This document shows, piece by piece, positions 30,140-39,256 of a stretch of DNA of 64,000 nucleotides (the first letter of the stretch is position 1; each line of letters begins with the position of its first letter). The stretch is from assembly GCA_913031575.1 (NCBI GenBank), contig CAJWEV010000003.1, forward strand, positions 1 through 64,000. The letters are read 5' to 3'. A program made the position numbers and the translations under genes. The notes beneath the pieces are model-generated. The model ran no database searches. It was not told the origin of the DNA and saw nothing but the letters and a program-made list of their open reading frames with translations. This stretch comes from an uncultured Halieaceae bacterium. Its GTDB lineage: Bacteria; Pseudomonadota; Gammaproteobacteria; Pseudomonadales; Halieaceae.

Positions 30140-31315
30140 TTACTTGGCGAGGGCACCCATCGCATCCTCTAATCCGCCTAAGGTTAAGGGATACATTTTC
30201 TCTTCCATGAGCTGGTGAGTAATGGAGATGGACTGAGTGTATTGCCACTCGTCCTCAGGCACAGGATTGAGCCAGACGCACTTCTCATAGGTCGAGCGCA
30301 AACGCTCCAACCAAATGGCACCCGGCTCTTCGTTCCAGTGCTCCACGCTACCGCCTGGCTGAACGATTTCGTAGGGCGACATGGATGCATCTCCTACGAT
30401 CACTACTTTGTAGTCGTGACCGAATTTATGCATCACATCGTGCAACGGTGTTCGCTGATTGTGACGTCGGATGTTGTTTTCCCACACGTTGTCGTAGAGA
30501 AAGTTATGGAAATAAAAGTGCTTAAGATGCTTAAACTCGCTTCTAGCTGCAGAGAACAGCTCTTCGCATACCTTTACGTGGGGATCCATGGATCCACCTA
30601 CATCAAGGAATAGGAGCACCTTCACGGCGTTGTGCCGCTCTGGGACCATCTTGATATCAAGAAGCCCTGCATTTTTCGCTGTGGAGCTGATCGTATCGTC
30701 AAGGTCGAGCTCATCCGCCGAGCCGGTGCGCGCAAACTTTCGCAATCGACGGAGCGCAACTTTGATATTTCTCGTACCAATCTCGACACTGTCATCAAGA
30801 TTTTTAAAGTCTCTGCGGTCCCATACCTTAACCGCTTTCTTATTTTTACCCTGGCCGCCCACGCGGATACCTTCAGGATGAAAACCATCGTTACCGAAGG
30901 GCGATGTGCCGCCGGTACCAACCCATTTATTGCCACCTTCGTGACGCTTTTCCTGCTCCTCTAGACGCTTTTTGAACTCGTCGATCAGCTTCTCAAGCCC
31001 GCCTAGGGACTCAATTTTTGCCTTGTCCTCATCTGAGAGCTGCTTTACGAACTCGGAGCGCAACCACTCGTCAGGAATAAGTGCTTCAATAACGTCATCC
31101 ACGCCCTCAAGGTCGCGAAAGTGCAGGCCAAACGCCCTGTCAAAGCGATCGTAGTACTTCTCGTCTTTCACCATGACCGCGCGTGACAGGTTGTAGAAAT
31201 CGTCAATACTTCCAAAGACAAGCTGCTTGTTCATTGCTGCGAGCAAATCCAAAAGTTCACGGGGAGTTACGGGTACACCACCGTCTTTTAATCCCTGGAA
31301 GAAATTAACGAGCAT
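30140..31315 (-). CDS. VWA domain protein, CoxE-like
   Basis: A 391-residue cytoplasmic protein. The N-terminal half is charged and helical with a linker rich in Gly and Lys (GGNKWVGTGGTSPFG near 140). The C-terminal von Willebrand A domain starts at LFLDVGGSMDPH near residue 233; the metal-site motif is DxGxS where classical VWA domains have DxSxS. Such proteins pair with MoxR ATPases as chaperones that assemble or insert cofactors in metalloenzymes. The gene begins 11 nt after the moxR-type gene, so the pair is one operon. Its client is unknown. Confidence 0.88.
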   Translation of the reverse strand: MLVNFFQGLKDGGVPVTPRELLDLLAAMNKQLVFGSIDDFYNLSRAVMVKDEKYYDRFDRAFGLHFRDLEGVDDVIEALIPDEWLRSEFVKQLSDEDKAKIESLGGLEKLIDEFKKRLEEQEKRHEGGNKWVGTGGTSPFGNDGFHPEGIRVGGQGKNKKAVKVWDRRDFKNLDDSVEIGTRNIKVALRRLRKFARTGSADELDLDDTISSTAKNAGLLDIKMVPERHNAVKVLLFLDVGGSMDPHVKVCEELFSAARSEFKHLKHFYFHNFLYDNVWENNIRRHNQRTPLHDVMHKFGHDYKVVIVGDASMSPYEIVQPGGSVEHWNEEPGAIWLERLRSTYEKCVWLNPVPEDEWQYTQSISITHQLMEEKMYPLTLGGLEDAMGALAK

Positions 31316-31326
31316 CGTGGGGCTCC

Positions 31327-32175
31327 TTACTGGCTGCTTTCTCGACGATGCATAAATGCGAGACGCTCCAGCAATTGAACGTCTTGCTCGTTCTTGACCA
31401 ACGCACCATACAAGGGCGGTATTGCCTTGCTCTGATCTCGATTCTTCAGTATTTCATCTGGAATGTCATCAGCCATCAGCAACTTCAACCAATCAATCAA
31501 CTCAGACGTTGAGGGCTTTTTCTTCAGACCCGGAATCGCTCGGAGCTCAAAGAAGACTTCTAGCGCCTCTTGCACCAAGTCTTGCTTGATGGACGGATAG
31601 TGTACGTCGATGATCTGGCGCATCGTATTCCGGTCAGGGAAGTTAATGAAGTGGAAGAAACAACGCCGCAAAAAAGCGTCGGGGAGCTCTTTCTCGTTAT
31701 TTGAAGTAATAATGATGACTGGGCGGTGCTTAGCCTTGATCGTCTCGCCTGTCTCGTAGACGAAGAACTCCATTTTATCGAGCTCTACGAGGAGATCGTT
31801 CGGAAATTCGATGTCTGCCTTATCGACTTCGTCAATCAGTAAAACCACCTGCTCATCAGCATCAAATGCGTCCCAGAGCTTGCCACGCTTAATATAGTTG
31901 GAGATGTCATGAACACCTTCATCACCCAGCTGTGAATCACGAAGCCGTGATACGGCGTCGTACTCGTAAAGACCCTGCTGCGCTTTCGTCGTTGACTTGA
32001 TATGCCATTGAATCAGCTTCATCCCCAAACCTGACGCCACTTCTTCAGCCAACATGGTCTTGCCAGTACCGGGCTCGCCCTTGATGAGTAAAGGACGCTG
32101 TAACGCGACCGCCGCGTCCACAGCCATTCTGAGGTCGTCAGTCGCTACATATTTATCAGTGCCGGTGAATTTCAT
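31327..32175 (-). CDS. MoxR-family AAA+ ATPase
   Basis: A 282-residue AAA+ ATPase with Walker A GEPGTGKT (33-40), Walker B VLLIDEVDKAD (near 123), sensor 1 IIITSNNEKELP (near 166) and arginine finger region FLRRC (near 180). MoxR ATPases act with a VWA partner, encoded just downstream, in complex maturation. Upstream is a small gap of 87 bp to the preceding gene, which may hold its promoter. The quinohaemoprotein dehydrogenase gene downstream is a possible client, but this is only proximity. Confidence 0.92.
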   Translation of the reverse strand: MKFTGTDKYVATDDLRMAVDAAVALQRPLLIKGEPGTGKTMLAEEVASGLGMKLIQWHIKSTTKAQQGLYEYDAVSRLRDSQLGDEGVHDISNYIKRGKLWDAFDADEQVVLLIDEVDKADIEFPNDLLVELDKMEFFVYETGETIKAKHRPVIIITSNNEKELPDAFLRRCFFHFINFPDRNTMRQIIDVHYPSIKQDLVQEALEVFFELRAIPGLKKKPSTSELIDWLKLLMADDIPDEILKNRDQSKAIPPLYGALVKNEQDVQLLERLAFMHRRESSQ

Positions 32176-32262
32176 AAAACAGCTCCCTAGAATCGAGACG
32201 TGAGACTAACGGACAATCCGCATGTTTACGAGTCGTTTTACCAATTCTAACGATTCGCAGAC

Positions 32263-32607
32263 CTACTGTTGGCTCGGACGTGAGATGGACAATCGCACGC
32301 TGATGATACCGACAATAATACCAATTACCGCGCCCAGCGAGAGCATTAAAAAAGGCCCCAGTGCCGCTTCCGTGCCACCTACAAATACTAGATTAAACAG
32401 ACTGGTTACTAAGGCTGGTGCGAGCGTATTAGCGTCAGTAGCCGCGTATGAGGGAGCAAGCAGCACCCCGGCAACTAAACCCGTGGTCGCACCAGACAAC
32501 GTTGTCGATAGACGACAGAAAACCATCACGTAGAGCAACCGGCATCCCACGCCCGCGGCCAAACAATAAATCACAAGTGCTAATAGGTAACTAGTACTCG
32601 TCATCAT
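32263..32607 (-). CDS. Small membrane protein of unknown function
   Basis: A 114-residue protein, nearly all hydrophobic: three or four helices with Gly/Ala-rich faces (LALVIYCLAAGVGCRLLY; ATTGLVAGVLLAP; LSLGAVIGIIVGII). The start MMTST at 32607 or 32604 overlaps the ycgL end by 14-17 nt, so it is read from the same message. An in-frame start at 32679 would lie deep within ycgL and is rejected. No family recognised. Confidence 0.65.
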   Translation of the reverse strand: MMTSTSYLLALVIYCLAAGVGCRLLYVMVFCRLSTTLSGATTGLVAGVLLAPSYAATDANTLAPALVTSLFNLVFVGGTEAALGPFLMLSLGAVIGIIVGIISVRLSISRPSQQ

Positions 32608-32860
32608 GACGCGAACGATCCCCCGGCGGCATCTGTAAATAATAACCCGCATTAGCGAGGCCCTCGAGTACGTCTGCACCCGTGCACCTTGCGAACTTTT
32701 TTTCCGACGTAATGTCGAGAGTAATAACCTCTCGAAGCTCGCCGAGTAACAAAAGCAGTTCGGCTGGTAAATTGCCGGTTTCCGTTTCTGACGGAATAAA
32801 CAGATAGGTATCGAGCTTACGCTTTCCCGCCAGTACTCGGATGTTTACTCCTGCGCTCAT
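32591..32860 (-). CDS. ycgL: YcgL domain protein
   Basis: An 89-residue soluble protein matching the YcgL family: KRKLDTYLFIP near the start, LPAELLLLLGE in the middle, LDITSEKKFAR, and the ending GYYLQMPPGD. Function is not known. ATG 32860 overlaps the MATE gene stop by 4 nt (ATGA), which fixes the start; longer in-frame starts would lie within the MATE gene. In Pseudomonas ycgL also neighbours rnd. Confidence 0.9.
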   Translation of the reverse strand: MSAGVNIRVLAGKRKLDTYLFIPSETETGNLPAELLLLLGELREVITLDITSEKKFARCTGADVLEGLANAGYYLQMPPGDRSRHDDEY

Positions 32861-34221
32861 ACTGGTACTTCCCCGTCTTGCACGAAATGATCGCAGAGCC
32901 TCGGCATACACAGCCATAAAGTGATGGCTCGGGCAATGACAAACACTACCATCGCCCACCACAAGCCTGCGAGCGCGTAGGTTTCTGCCAGGCCCCCTAC
33001 AGCTAGCAAGAATACCAACACCGATACCAATGATGTATTTCTCATCTCTTTTGTCCGTGACGTGCCAATGAAGACACCGTCCAATTGAAATGCCGGGAAT
33101 GACGCGATGACATAAACAGCACAGATGGGCAACAAGTCCGATGAGGTCATAATGACATCATCAAGATCAGTCAGCACGCCAACCACAGTCTCGCCAAGAA
33201 ACATAATCGTGGCAGCGAGTACCAATGCAGCAACCGCAGCTAATAACGTTGTTCGATGCACGGCGAGCTTAAACGCCTCCGCATTTCTTGCGCCGTAACT
33301 GCGACCCACCTGAGATTCAGCCACATAAGCAAATCCATCCAGGAAGAACGTGGTAAATGCCATGATCTGAAGCACTATATGGGTGGCGGCAAGCGAGATG
33401 ACACCGAACTTTGCGGCCTCGTTGGTAAAATAAGAAATTGCGAAGACCAGCAGGAGCGTGCGAATCATAATGTCCGCATTGGCTGTCAATAATCGCCACA
33501 TCTGAGTCATTTCCAGTACACGTTCAACTGGCCAAAATGCTTGCCAAGCCGGCCCAACATCGTGTTTCGCCGAGAGGAATCGTTTTAATCGGTAGAAACC
33601 TAATAGGCCAGTGATAATTTCGGAAAAAACGGTACCAAGAGCGATGCCAAAAGCGCCGAGCCCCAAAACACCGGCCGCGAGAATGTCCAGAAGCATATTC
33701 AGCCCATTGAGAAAAAGCTGTAGCTTCAGTAACTCTGTCGACTCACCGAGTCCAATCCAAACGCCCATGATGACAAAGACCAACAAAGTGGCAGGTGCAC
33801 CCCATATTCGCGTGAAAAAATAGGTTTTTGCGACGCTCTCAACCGCTTCATCGCCAGACAGTAAACTAAAGCTGAGCGCACTGATCGGCCATTGGGTCGC
33901 AAGTAATAGCACCCCGATGATCAACGCAACAATACTAGATCGACCCAGTATGGCTCGGACCTCTGTGTCATCGGAGGAACCGTAAGCTTGAGCAATAAAA
34001 CCGGTTGTCCCCATTCTGAGAAAACCAAAACTCCAATAGACAAAGGAGAAAATAAGGGATCCGAGCGCGATCGCTCCCAACTCAACGATGGAGCCTGTAT
34101 TACCGATTACTGCGGTATCAACAATACCGAGCAGCGGAACCGACGCATTTGCCAGAATGAAAGGCCATGCCATTGCGGTCAGAGACGCATAACTCAGGCT
34201 ATTAGTACGACTGCTCATCAA
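32857..34221 (-). CDS. MATE-family efflux transporter (DinF-like)
   Basis: Cation-driven multidrug exporter of the inner membrane with 454 residues and twelve predicted helices. The N-terminal FILANASVPLLGIVDTAVIG is typical of DinF-type MATE proteins, and the mid-protein LNGLNMLLDILAAGVLG matches the repeat. It overlaps the end of rnd by 20 nt and ycgL by 4 nt, so it belongs to the recR-rnd-MATE-ycgL run. The substrate is unknown. It is not next to lexA, as dinF is in E. coli. Confidence 0.9.
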   Translation of the reverse strand: MMSSRTNSLSYASLTAMAWPFILANASVPLLGIVDTAVIGNTGSIVELGAIALGSLIFSFVYWSFGFLRMGTTGFIAQAYGSSDDTEVRAILGRSSIVALIIGVLLLATQWPISALSFSLLSGDEAVESVAKTYFFTRIWGAPATLLVFVIMGVWIGLGESTELLKLQLFLNGLNMLLDILAAGVLGLGAFGIALGTVFSEIITGLLGFYRLKRFLSAKHDVGPAWQAFWPVERVLEMTQMWRLLTANADIMIRTLLLVFAISYFTNEAAKFGVISLAATHIVLQIMAFTTFFLDGFAYVAESQVGRSYGARNAEAFKLAVHRTTLLAAVAALVLAATIMFLGETVVGVLTDLDDVIMTSSDLLPICAVYVIASFPAFQLDGVFIGTSRTKEMRNTSLVSVLVFLLAVGGLAETYALAGLWWAMVVFVIARAITLWLCMPRLCDHFVQDGEVPV

Positions 34222-35338
34222 TACCTTGGGTTCCAGTCGACGATTCCACTAGTGACGTCAACATAGCTACCAGATGCTGCGTTATGACCGTGTCTCGCCA
34301 ACCCAGCAGGTCTTCCGGTACTTGCTGAGACACTAACGTTGCTTGAATTAGACGCTCAATGTCCTTACCTGCGCACAAAACCTCAGGCGCAATGCCGAGT
34401 TTCAGTGCAGTTGTGGCAACGGCCTCTCCAAGTATTGAGGCCCATTCTTTCTGATCTGGACATAGTGGTGACCGCCAGGCAGCTGGCAACTCTGACCCGC
34501 AGTCGCTTGCACCTGAAATGACCTCGAGGATGCGCTTACCTCGTTTTCTAATAATGGCGTCATGCAGCCCATCGACGGCCGATAGCTGTGCCATGTGCAA
34601 TGGCTGACGTTTCGCAAGTGATAACATTACTTTGTCAGGTATCACCCAGCTTCGAGGTCTGTCCAGTCGTCTCGCCTCTTGCTCACGCCACTCGATCAAT
34701 CGATGGAGTATTTCCCGCTCACGAGGTTTCATTTTCCACGCCGACTTAAATTTTGCCGCTGGTCCTCGGCCACCCAAGGTCAGACGCGCAGTGTCCTCCA
34801 GAACCCAACCCAAACGGTGACTTTCATCGCACGCATCGTACAACTGCTCTCCGATCTGACGAAGGTAAGTAACATCGAGGGCCGCGTAACTAAGCTGACG
34901 GTCGGTCAAGGGTCGTTTGAGCCAGTCCGAGGTGGTTTCCTCCTTGGATATCACTTCACCCGTGTACATCTCAACCATTGCACGATATCCGAGTCCGAAG
35001 CCTCGCCCGAGTACAGCTAACGCTCGTTGAGTATCAAACAAGGGTGCTGGTGTCATTTGAAGCCACCTATCAAACACTTCTAAATCTTCACTGGGGCTGT
35101 GGATCAACTTGATCAAACCGGGATCAGCTAGTAATTCCTTCACTGGATCAAGGTCATAAATACGATTTGGATCAATTAGATACGCTTCTTTTTTCCAGCA
35201 AAGCTGAAGAAGTGCAACTTGCGGGTAAAAAGTATCACGACGGCGAAATTCGGTATCAACGGCAACGAATCGCTCGCTGGAGTACTGCTCTAGCAACGCG
35301 CCTAGAGCCTCATCTGTTTCTATGAGCTGATGCGTCAA
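34202..35338 (-). CDS. rnd: Ribonuclease D
   Basis: 3'-5' exoribonuclease in tRNA and stable RNA processing. The 378 residues hold the DEDD exonuclease domain: [15 protein letters not shown] (near 25; Asp and Glu ligands), [12 protein letters not shown] (near 80) and [10 protein letters not shown] (near 150), followed by two HRDC domains (about 205-290 and 300-370). Start ATG 35338 overlaps the recR stop by 4 nt. Confidence 0.95.
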   Translation of the reverse strand: MTHQLIETDEALGALLEQYSSERFVAVDTEFRRRDTFYPQVALLQLCWKKEAYLIDPNRIYDLDPVKELLADPGLIKLIHSPSEDLEVFDRWLQMTPAPLFDTQRALAVLGRGFGLGYRAMVEMYTGEVISKEETTSDWLKRPLTDRQLSYAALDVTYLRQIGEQLYDACDESHRLGWVLEDTARLTLGGRGPAAKFKSAWKMKPREREILHRLIEWREQEARRLDRPRSWVIPDKVMLSLAKRQPLHMAQLSAVDGLHDAIIRKRGKRILEVISGASDCGSELPAAWRSPLCPDQKEWASILGEAVATTALKLGIAPEVLCAGKDIERLIQATLVSQQVPEDLLGWRDTVITQHLVAMLTSLVESSTGTQGIDEQSY

Positions 35339-35940
35339 GCTAGGCCTACTTCCTTTCTACCACCCAATGCGTGGGCCAACGTGGTCGGATCGATAAATTC
35401 CAACTCACCACCAAGTGGGACTCCGTGAGCGATGCGTGTGACTTTGATATCGCGTCTTTGTGCGAGCTCCGCAATGTAATGACCCGTTGCCTCGCCCTCA
35501 ACGGTTGGGTTGGTCGCCAGAATGACTTCTCCAATCGATTCTGTATCGAACAAGTAAGTAAGAGTATCGAGACCCAGCTGCTTCGGACCAATTCCATCGA
35601 GGGGAGACAGGTGCCCCATAAGTACAAAGTAGAGTCCGCGATAACTTCCCGTCTGCTCAATTGCCATCACGTCGGCTGGCGTTTCCACCACGCACAGCAC
35701 GGCATCATCGCGCTTGGGGTCGCCACAGATCTCACAGATGGTCAGCTCTGTGAAATTACGACAGCGTTGGCATCGTTCAACTTTTGCCAGCGCGTTTAAT
35801 AGCGCATCTCCTAACACTTGGGCCGCCTGGCGATCACGCTCGAGGAGATGTAACGTCATACGCTGTGCAGATTTCGGCCCTACGCCCGGCAAATGCCGCA
35901 AAGCCTCAATCAATTCTTGTATTGCAGGACTAAGTTTCAC
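35335..35940 (-). CDS. recR: Recombination protein RecR
   Basis: RecR of 201 residues, acting with RecO (and RecF) in loading RecA at gaps. It shows the helix-hairpin-helix [20 protein letters not shown] (near 15-35), the zinc finger [18 protein letters not shown] (near 56-72) and the TOPRIM domain with [12 protein letters not shown] and [12 protein letters not shown]. The dnaX stop lies only 4 nt before its start. The ybaB gene usual between them is missing. Confidence 0.97.
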   Translation of the reverse strand: MKLSPAIQELIEALRHLPGVGPKSAQRMTLHLLERDRQAAQVLGDALLNALAKVERCQRCRNFTELTICEICGDPKRDDAVLCVVETPADVMAIEQTGSYRGLYFVLMGHLSPLDGIGPKQLGLDTLTYLFDTESIGEVILATNPTVEGEATGHYIAELAQRRDIKVTRIAHGVPLGGELEFIDPTTLAHALGGRKEVGLA

Positions 35941-35944
35941 GGTT

Positions 35945-37819
35945 CTAAAGCTCTACCAACGGGGGTCGCACCGATTCTGGAACCACGATCGCATCAAAAT
36001 CGGTTAACAACGCGTTGAGACAATCATCGGACTCGAGCGCTTGACGCGCTGCTGAGAGCCTTTGCTGCTCCAACAATTCGCGTTGATACGCCGGCGTTTT
36101 ATCTGAGGTTTCACCCAGACCCACCTTAACTATCACTGGCTCCTCTAAAACCTGTTCAATAGCAGATGCCAGTCCTCTCTGATGCCGTTCATTAAATAGC
36201 ATTGCATTCGCGGGTGAGAGTGTGAAACACAAGGTCCGGTCAAAGGCCACAGACAGTTCGAAGTGCGAGGCTACAGAGTGTATAACGCCCTTGAGCCCCA
36301 AACCTTCAAAAAAGTCAGGCCAGGACGCACGGGTTGGTAGATCCTCATCTGGTGGCTTCGCACCCTCAGGGGCATCCATGACGCACGCGGGCGGAACCTG
36401 ACTGCCATTCGCGACGTTGCTTTTAGACCCTACGGGAGCAGCGATATTAGTTGCAGCTGCAGTTGGCGCCTTGATGGGTGCTTGTAAGGTTTTGTCGACA
36501 ACTCCTATTCCAGGCTCTTCACCCTGTGAAGAGGCTCTAGGCGCTGCCTCAGTAGCCATAGCTGACGTGCCGGCTCCATACTCACGGGCTTTTTCATCGG
36601 TGCTTGTATCGGGGTTATTAATCTTAACCGATGAAATGGTCGGTTGTTGCTGTGACGTCGCGGCCAGCTCCACCGGCATCACCGGTGGCTCAGGCTTTTT
36701 TGCCGGTGGCACCTCCGGCGTGTCAGTCAGCACAATGGCCGGCCTAAAGGCGATCATTCGTAAGACAGCCATATCAAGCCCGCTGCGCGGATCGGACGCC
36801 AAATAAAGTTCCCGTTTAGCAGCCACCGACATTTGCCACCACAGGTGAGCATCATCAACTGTCATGACCTTAGCCAGACTTGCCAGCCTATCATGCTCGG
36901 GTAGAGTCGAATCCACTGCGCCTGGCACTGCGTGAGCCAAGCTTATCTGGTGTAACACTGACGCAAGCTCGTCTAACGTAGCGGCATAGTCGGGCGAGTG
37001 GGACGCGATGTCCTCGACCACAGCTAGTGCCTGCTGAGCGTCGTTCACAACAATTGCATCCAGCAAATCAAATACCTTGGTTCTAGAAACCGTGCCCAGT
37101 ATTTGACGGACTTCATCAGCCGCCAACTTCCCCGATCCATGCGCGATGGCTTGATCAGTCAGCGACAGTGCGTCTCGCATTGAGCCTTCAGCCCCGCGCG
37201 CAAGCAATGCAAGCGACTCGTCATCAAAGCTTACCGACTCTTCCACCAGCACACGACGCAGATGATCAATGATTTGCTGTGGCACCATATTTTTCAGGTT
37301 GAACTGCAGACATCGTGATAACACGGTTGCAGGCAGTTTTTGCGGGTCAGTGGTTGCCAGTAAAAATTTGACGTGCTCAGGCGGCTCTTCAAGCGTTTTC
37401 AACAGCGCATTGAAGCTGTGATTCGACAACATGTGAACTTCGTCGATCAGGTAAATTTTAAAGCGTGAGCGCGTTGGCGCGTACTGAACATTGTCAAGCA
37501 GGTCTCGCGTATCTTCGACCTTGGTCCGAGAGGCTGCATCGACTTCGAGAACATCGACGCTTCTGCCTTCGGCGATTTCAATACAACTCGCGCACTTTCC
37601 ACAAGGCTCGTCGGTTACACGGATGTCGCAGTTAAGGCTTTTGGCGATCAACCTTGCAACGGTGGTTTTACCAACCCCGCGCGTACCCGTAAACAGGTAG
37701 GCATGGTGCAGTCTCTCGGACTCTAGTGCCGTTGTCAGCGCCTTTACCACGTGCTCCTGTCCAACCATCTCGGAGAAGTTGGAAGGTCGCCATTTACGCG
37801 CAAGAACTTTATAAGCCAT
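35945..37819 (-). CDS. dnaX: DNA polymerase III tau subunit (with gamma by frameshifting)
   Basis: Clamp-loader subunit of the replicase. The 624-residue tau form has Walker [10 protein letters not shown] (near 45), the zinc module [13 protein letters not shown] (near 75), DEVHMLS (near 125) and sensor 1 [11 protein letters not shown]; domains I-III end near 350, then a Pro/Ala/Thr-rich linker and a tau-specific C-terminus. At codons 373-375 the message reads GCA AAA AAG followed by a hairpin, so a -1 slip would end at TGA 36690-36692 and give a 376-residue gamma form. SRP RNA ends 20 nt before the ATG. Confidence 0.97.
   Translation of the reverse strand: MAYKVLARKWRPSNFSEMVGQEHVVKALTTALESERLHHAYLFTGTRGVGKTTVARLIAKSLNCDIRVTDEPCGKCASCIEIAEGRSVDVLEVDAASRTKVEDTRDLLDNVQYAPTRSRFKIYLIDEVHMLSNHSFNALLKTLEEPPEHVKFLLATTDPQKLPATVLSRCLQFNLKNMVPQQIIDHLRRVLVEESVSFDDESLALLARGAEGSMRDALSLTDQAIAHGSGKLAADEVRQILGTVSRTKVFDLLDAIVVNDAQQALAVVEDIASHSPDYAATLDELASVLHQISLAHAVPGAVDSTLPEHDRLASLAKVMTVDDAHLWWQMSVAAKRELYLASDPRSGLDMAVLRMIAFRPAIVLTDTPEVPPAKKPEPPVMPVELAATSQQQPTISSVKINNPDTSTDEKAREYGAGTSAMATEAAPRASSQGEEPGIGVVDKTLQAPIKAPTAAATNIAAPVGSKSNVANGSQVPPACVMDAPEGAKPPDEDLPTRASWPDFFEGLGLKGVIHSVASHFELSVAFDRTLCFTLSPANAMLFNERHQRGLASAIEQVLEEPVIVKVGLGETSDKTPAYQRELLEQQRLSAARQALESDDCLNALLTDFDAIVVPESVRPPLVEL
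36670..36701 (-). promoter_or_regulatory. Programmed -1 ribosomal frameshift signal in dnaX
   Basis: On the minus strand the heptamer A AAA AAG (36701-36695) stands in the correct zero frame (GCA AAA AAG), the same slippery site as in E. coli dnaX. Six nucleotides later a perfect 7-bp GC-rich hairpin forms: CCACCGG (36688-36682), loop TGATG, CCGGTGG (36676-36670). After a -1 slip the ribosome reads GCC then TGA, ending one residue past the slip. All three parts of a frameshift element coincide at the end of domain III, where gamma should end. Confidence 0.85.
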
Positions 37820-37839
37820 TTTAGAGCCCGACCTTTATT

Positions 37840-37952
37840 GGAGGCGACTCGGACAGCCACACCTCGGCACCCGAGTCGATAACTACCGTTGCTCCCTTCC
37901 GGGCCTGGCGGGGTTCACTATCTATCGCTGCGAGGGGACCGTCCGAGTCACC
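37840..37952 (-). ncRNA. ffs: Signal recognition particle RNA (4.5S)
   Basis: The minus strand carries the conserved SRP core GCCAGGCCCGGAAGGGAGCA (GGAA tetraloop hairpin) with the opposite-side GGTGCCGAGGTGTGGCTG motif. The ends GGTGACTCGGAC and GTCCGAGTCGCC pair over 12 bp with one G-U, closing a rod of about 113 nt, the size of bacterial 4.5S RNA. With Ffh it targets membrane proteins. It lies 20 nt before dnaX on the same strand, as in Pseudomonas where ffs neighbours dnaX. Ends are set from the terminal stem and could shift by a few bases. Confidence 0.95.
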
Positions 37953-38058
37953 AGTGAGCTTGCCCGTGGACAAGGTCGAGAAGTGTCTCCAATTAGCGAA
38001 TTGTACGCAAGTGCAAAGGATGACACCCATTACCTATACAGTTTTAGGGCAAGCTGAT

Positions 38059-38103
38059 TTGCGTTTGTTCGCGGTGGTAGGATATAAAGTTAATGGAATT
38101 AAC
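38059..38103 (+). promoter_or_regulatory. Promoter and palindromic operator of the RND efflux operon
   Basis: A -35-like TTGCGT (38059-38064), 18-nt spacer and TATAAA (38083-38088) precede the adaptor gene. Directly after the -10 lies the perfect inverted repeat GTTAAT-gga-ATTAAC (38089-38103), where a bound repressor would block initiation. The TetR-family gene at the end of the operon is the obvious candidate to bind it. Promoter call is by eye; the palindrome is exact. Confidence 0.55.
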
Positions 38104-38121
38104 ATATAGAAACGCTCGACC

Positions 38122-39246
38122 ATGACATCAAGGATATTTTTCACCACCCTTTTCAGTGCCATTGGTGCGGCTGGCATCGTGCTTTTCGGATCCAACGCAA
38201 TCGAAGCCAATGTGCGGCCCACCATCTCAACCGAGGCACAGCCCCTCCCAGTTTCTGTCGTGCCGTATGAATTGAATACGAGTTACGCGACCAACACACG
38301 GTTTCTCGGCGTGATTGAAGCAGCCTCCGACAGTAATGTCGGGTTTGAAGTTGCGGGGTTACTGCAATCATTAAGCGCGCGTGAAGGTGACTTTGTGACT
38401 ACAGGGCAGTCTCTAGGGCAACTCGATATTCGTCAGCAGCAAGCAGCGCTTTCACTGGCGAGGGCGCAAGTAAAGGAAGTAAGCGCTCAACTGGAGCTCG
38501 TAAAGCTTAACCTGCAGCGCATTGATGCCTTGCTGAATAAAAATCTGGTATCGCAGAGCGAGGCAGACGATGCACGCCTAAACGTTGCAGCCCTGACCGC
38601 TCGGCTGGAAACCGCGCGAGCCAGTGTTCGTAACGCAGAAATCGTAATCGATAAGAGCCGGCTTATTGCGCCCTTTGATGCAGTGGTCTCTAAAAGGTTG
38701 CGTGAGCCGGGCAGTATCGTAAGCCCTAATGTACCCGTCTTACGATTGGTATCCGTTGGTGAACGGCATGCCCATGTGGGGATTCCCCCAAAATATGCGG
38801 ATCTAGCTCAAATCGGCGACGAGTATTCGCTCTACCTCAATGACACTTTCGTCCCCGCCAAGCTAAGAAGCATTGGTACCGATGTAGATCCACAAACGCT
38901 CACCGTTTTGGCCGTCCTCACCTTACCTGAGGGTGTGCCCGCCCGTGTTGGCCAGACTGTAGTCATGCAATTCGAAGAGCAGGTTACCGCTCTGGGAGGA
39001 TGGCTACCGCTGAGTGCTCTTATTGAAGGCGATAAGGGTCTTTGGACTGTTCTAGTAACACGAAAAAGCCAGGCGGGCTTAATAATCACCGCGCGCGAGA
39101 GCATCGAGGTCATTCACAACGAAGGCGACCGAGTTTACGTGCGTGGCACACTCGCCAATGGGGCAACGGTCGTGGCCTCCGGCATGCAGCGACTGAGTCC
39201 AGGATCTCCGGTGGAAATCGTACCAAATATCCGCGTAGTTAACTGA
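38122..39246 (+). CDS. RND efflux periplasmic adaptor (membrane fusion protein)
   Basis: A 374-residue adaptor linking an RND pump to an outer membrane channel. The N-terminus has one hydrophobic segment (about 7-26). Then follow the lipoyl half GVIEAASDSNVGFEVAGLL, an alpha-hairpin coiled coil (about 105-175, LNLQRIDALLNKNLVSQSEA), the second lipoyl half SRLIAPFDAVVSKRL, and the beta-barrel and membrane-proximal domains. It starts a three-gene operon, 10 nt before the pump gene. No outer membrane factor gene is next to it, so a channel such as TolC must come from elsewhere. Confidence 0.93.
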   Translation: MTSRIFFTTLFSAIGAAGIVLFGSNAIEANVRPTISTEAQPLPVSVVPYELNTSYATNTRFLGVIEAASDSNVGFEVAGLLQSLSAREGDFVTTGQSLGQLDIRQQQAALSLARAQVKEVSAQLELVKLNLQRIDALLNKNLVSQSEADDARLNVAALTARLETARASVRNAEIVIDKSRLIAPFDAVVSKRLREPGSIVSPNVPVLRLVSVGERHAHVGIPPKYADLAQIGDEYSLYLNDTFVPAKLRSIGTDVDPQTLTVLAVLTLPEGVPARVGQTVVMQFEEQVTALGGWLPLSALIEGDKGLWTVLVTRKSQAGLIITARESIEVIHNEGDRVYVRGTLANGATVVASGMQRLSPGSPVEIVPNIRVVN

Positions 39247-39256
39247 GCTCCTAGCC

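Noticed and set aside
37821..38030. Short minus-strand open frame upstream of dnaX
   Set aside because: It lies over the SRP RNA, whose conserved core and 12-bp terminal stem explain the sequence better.
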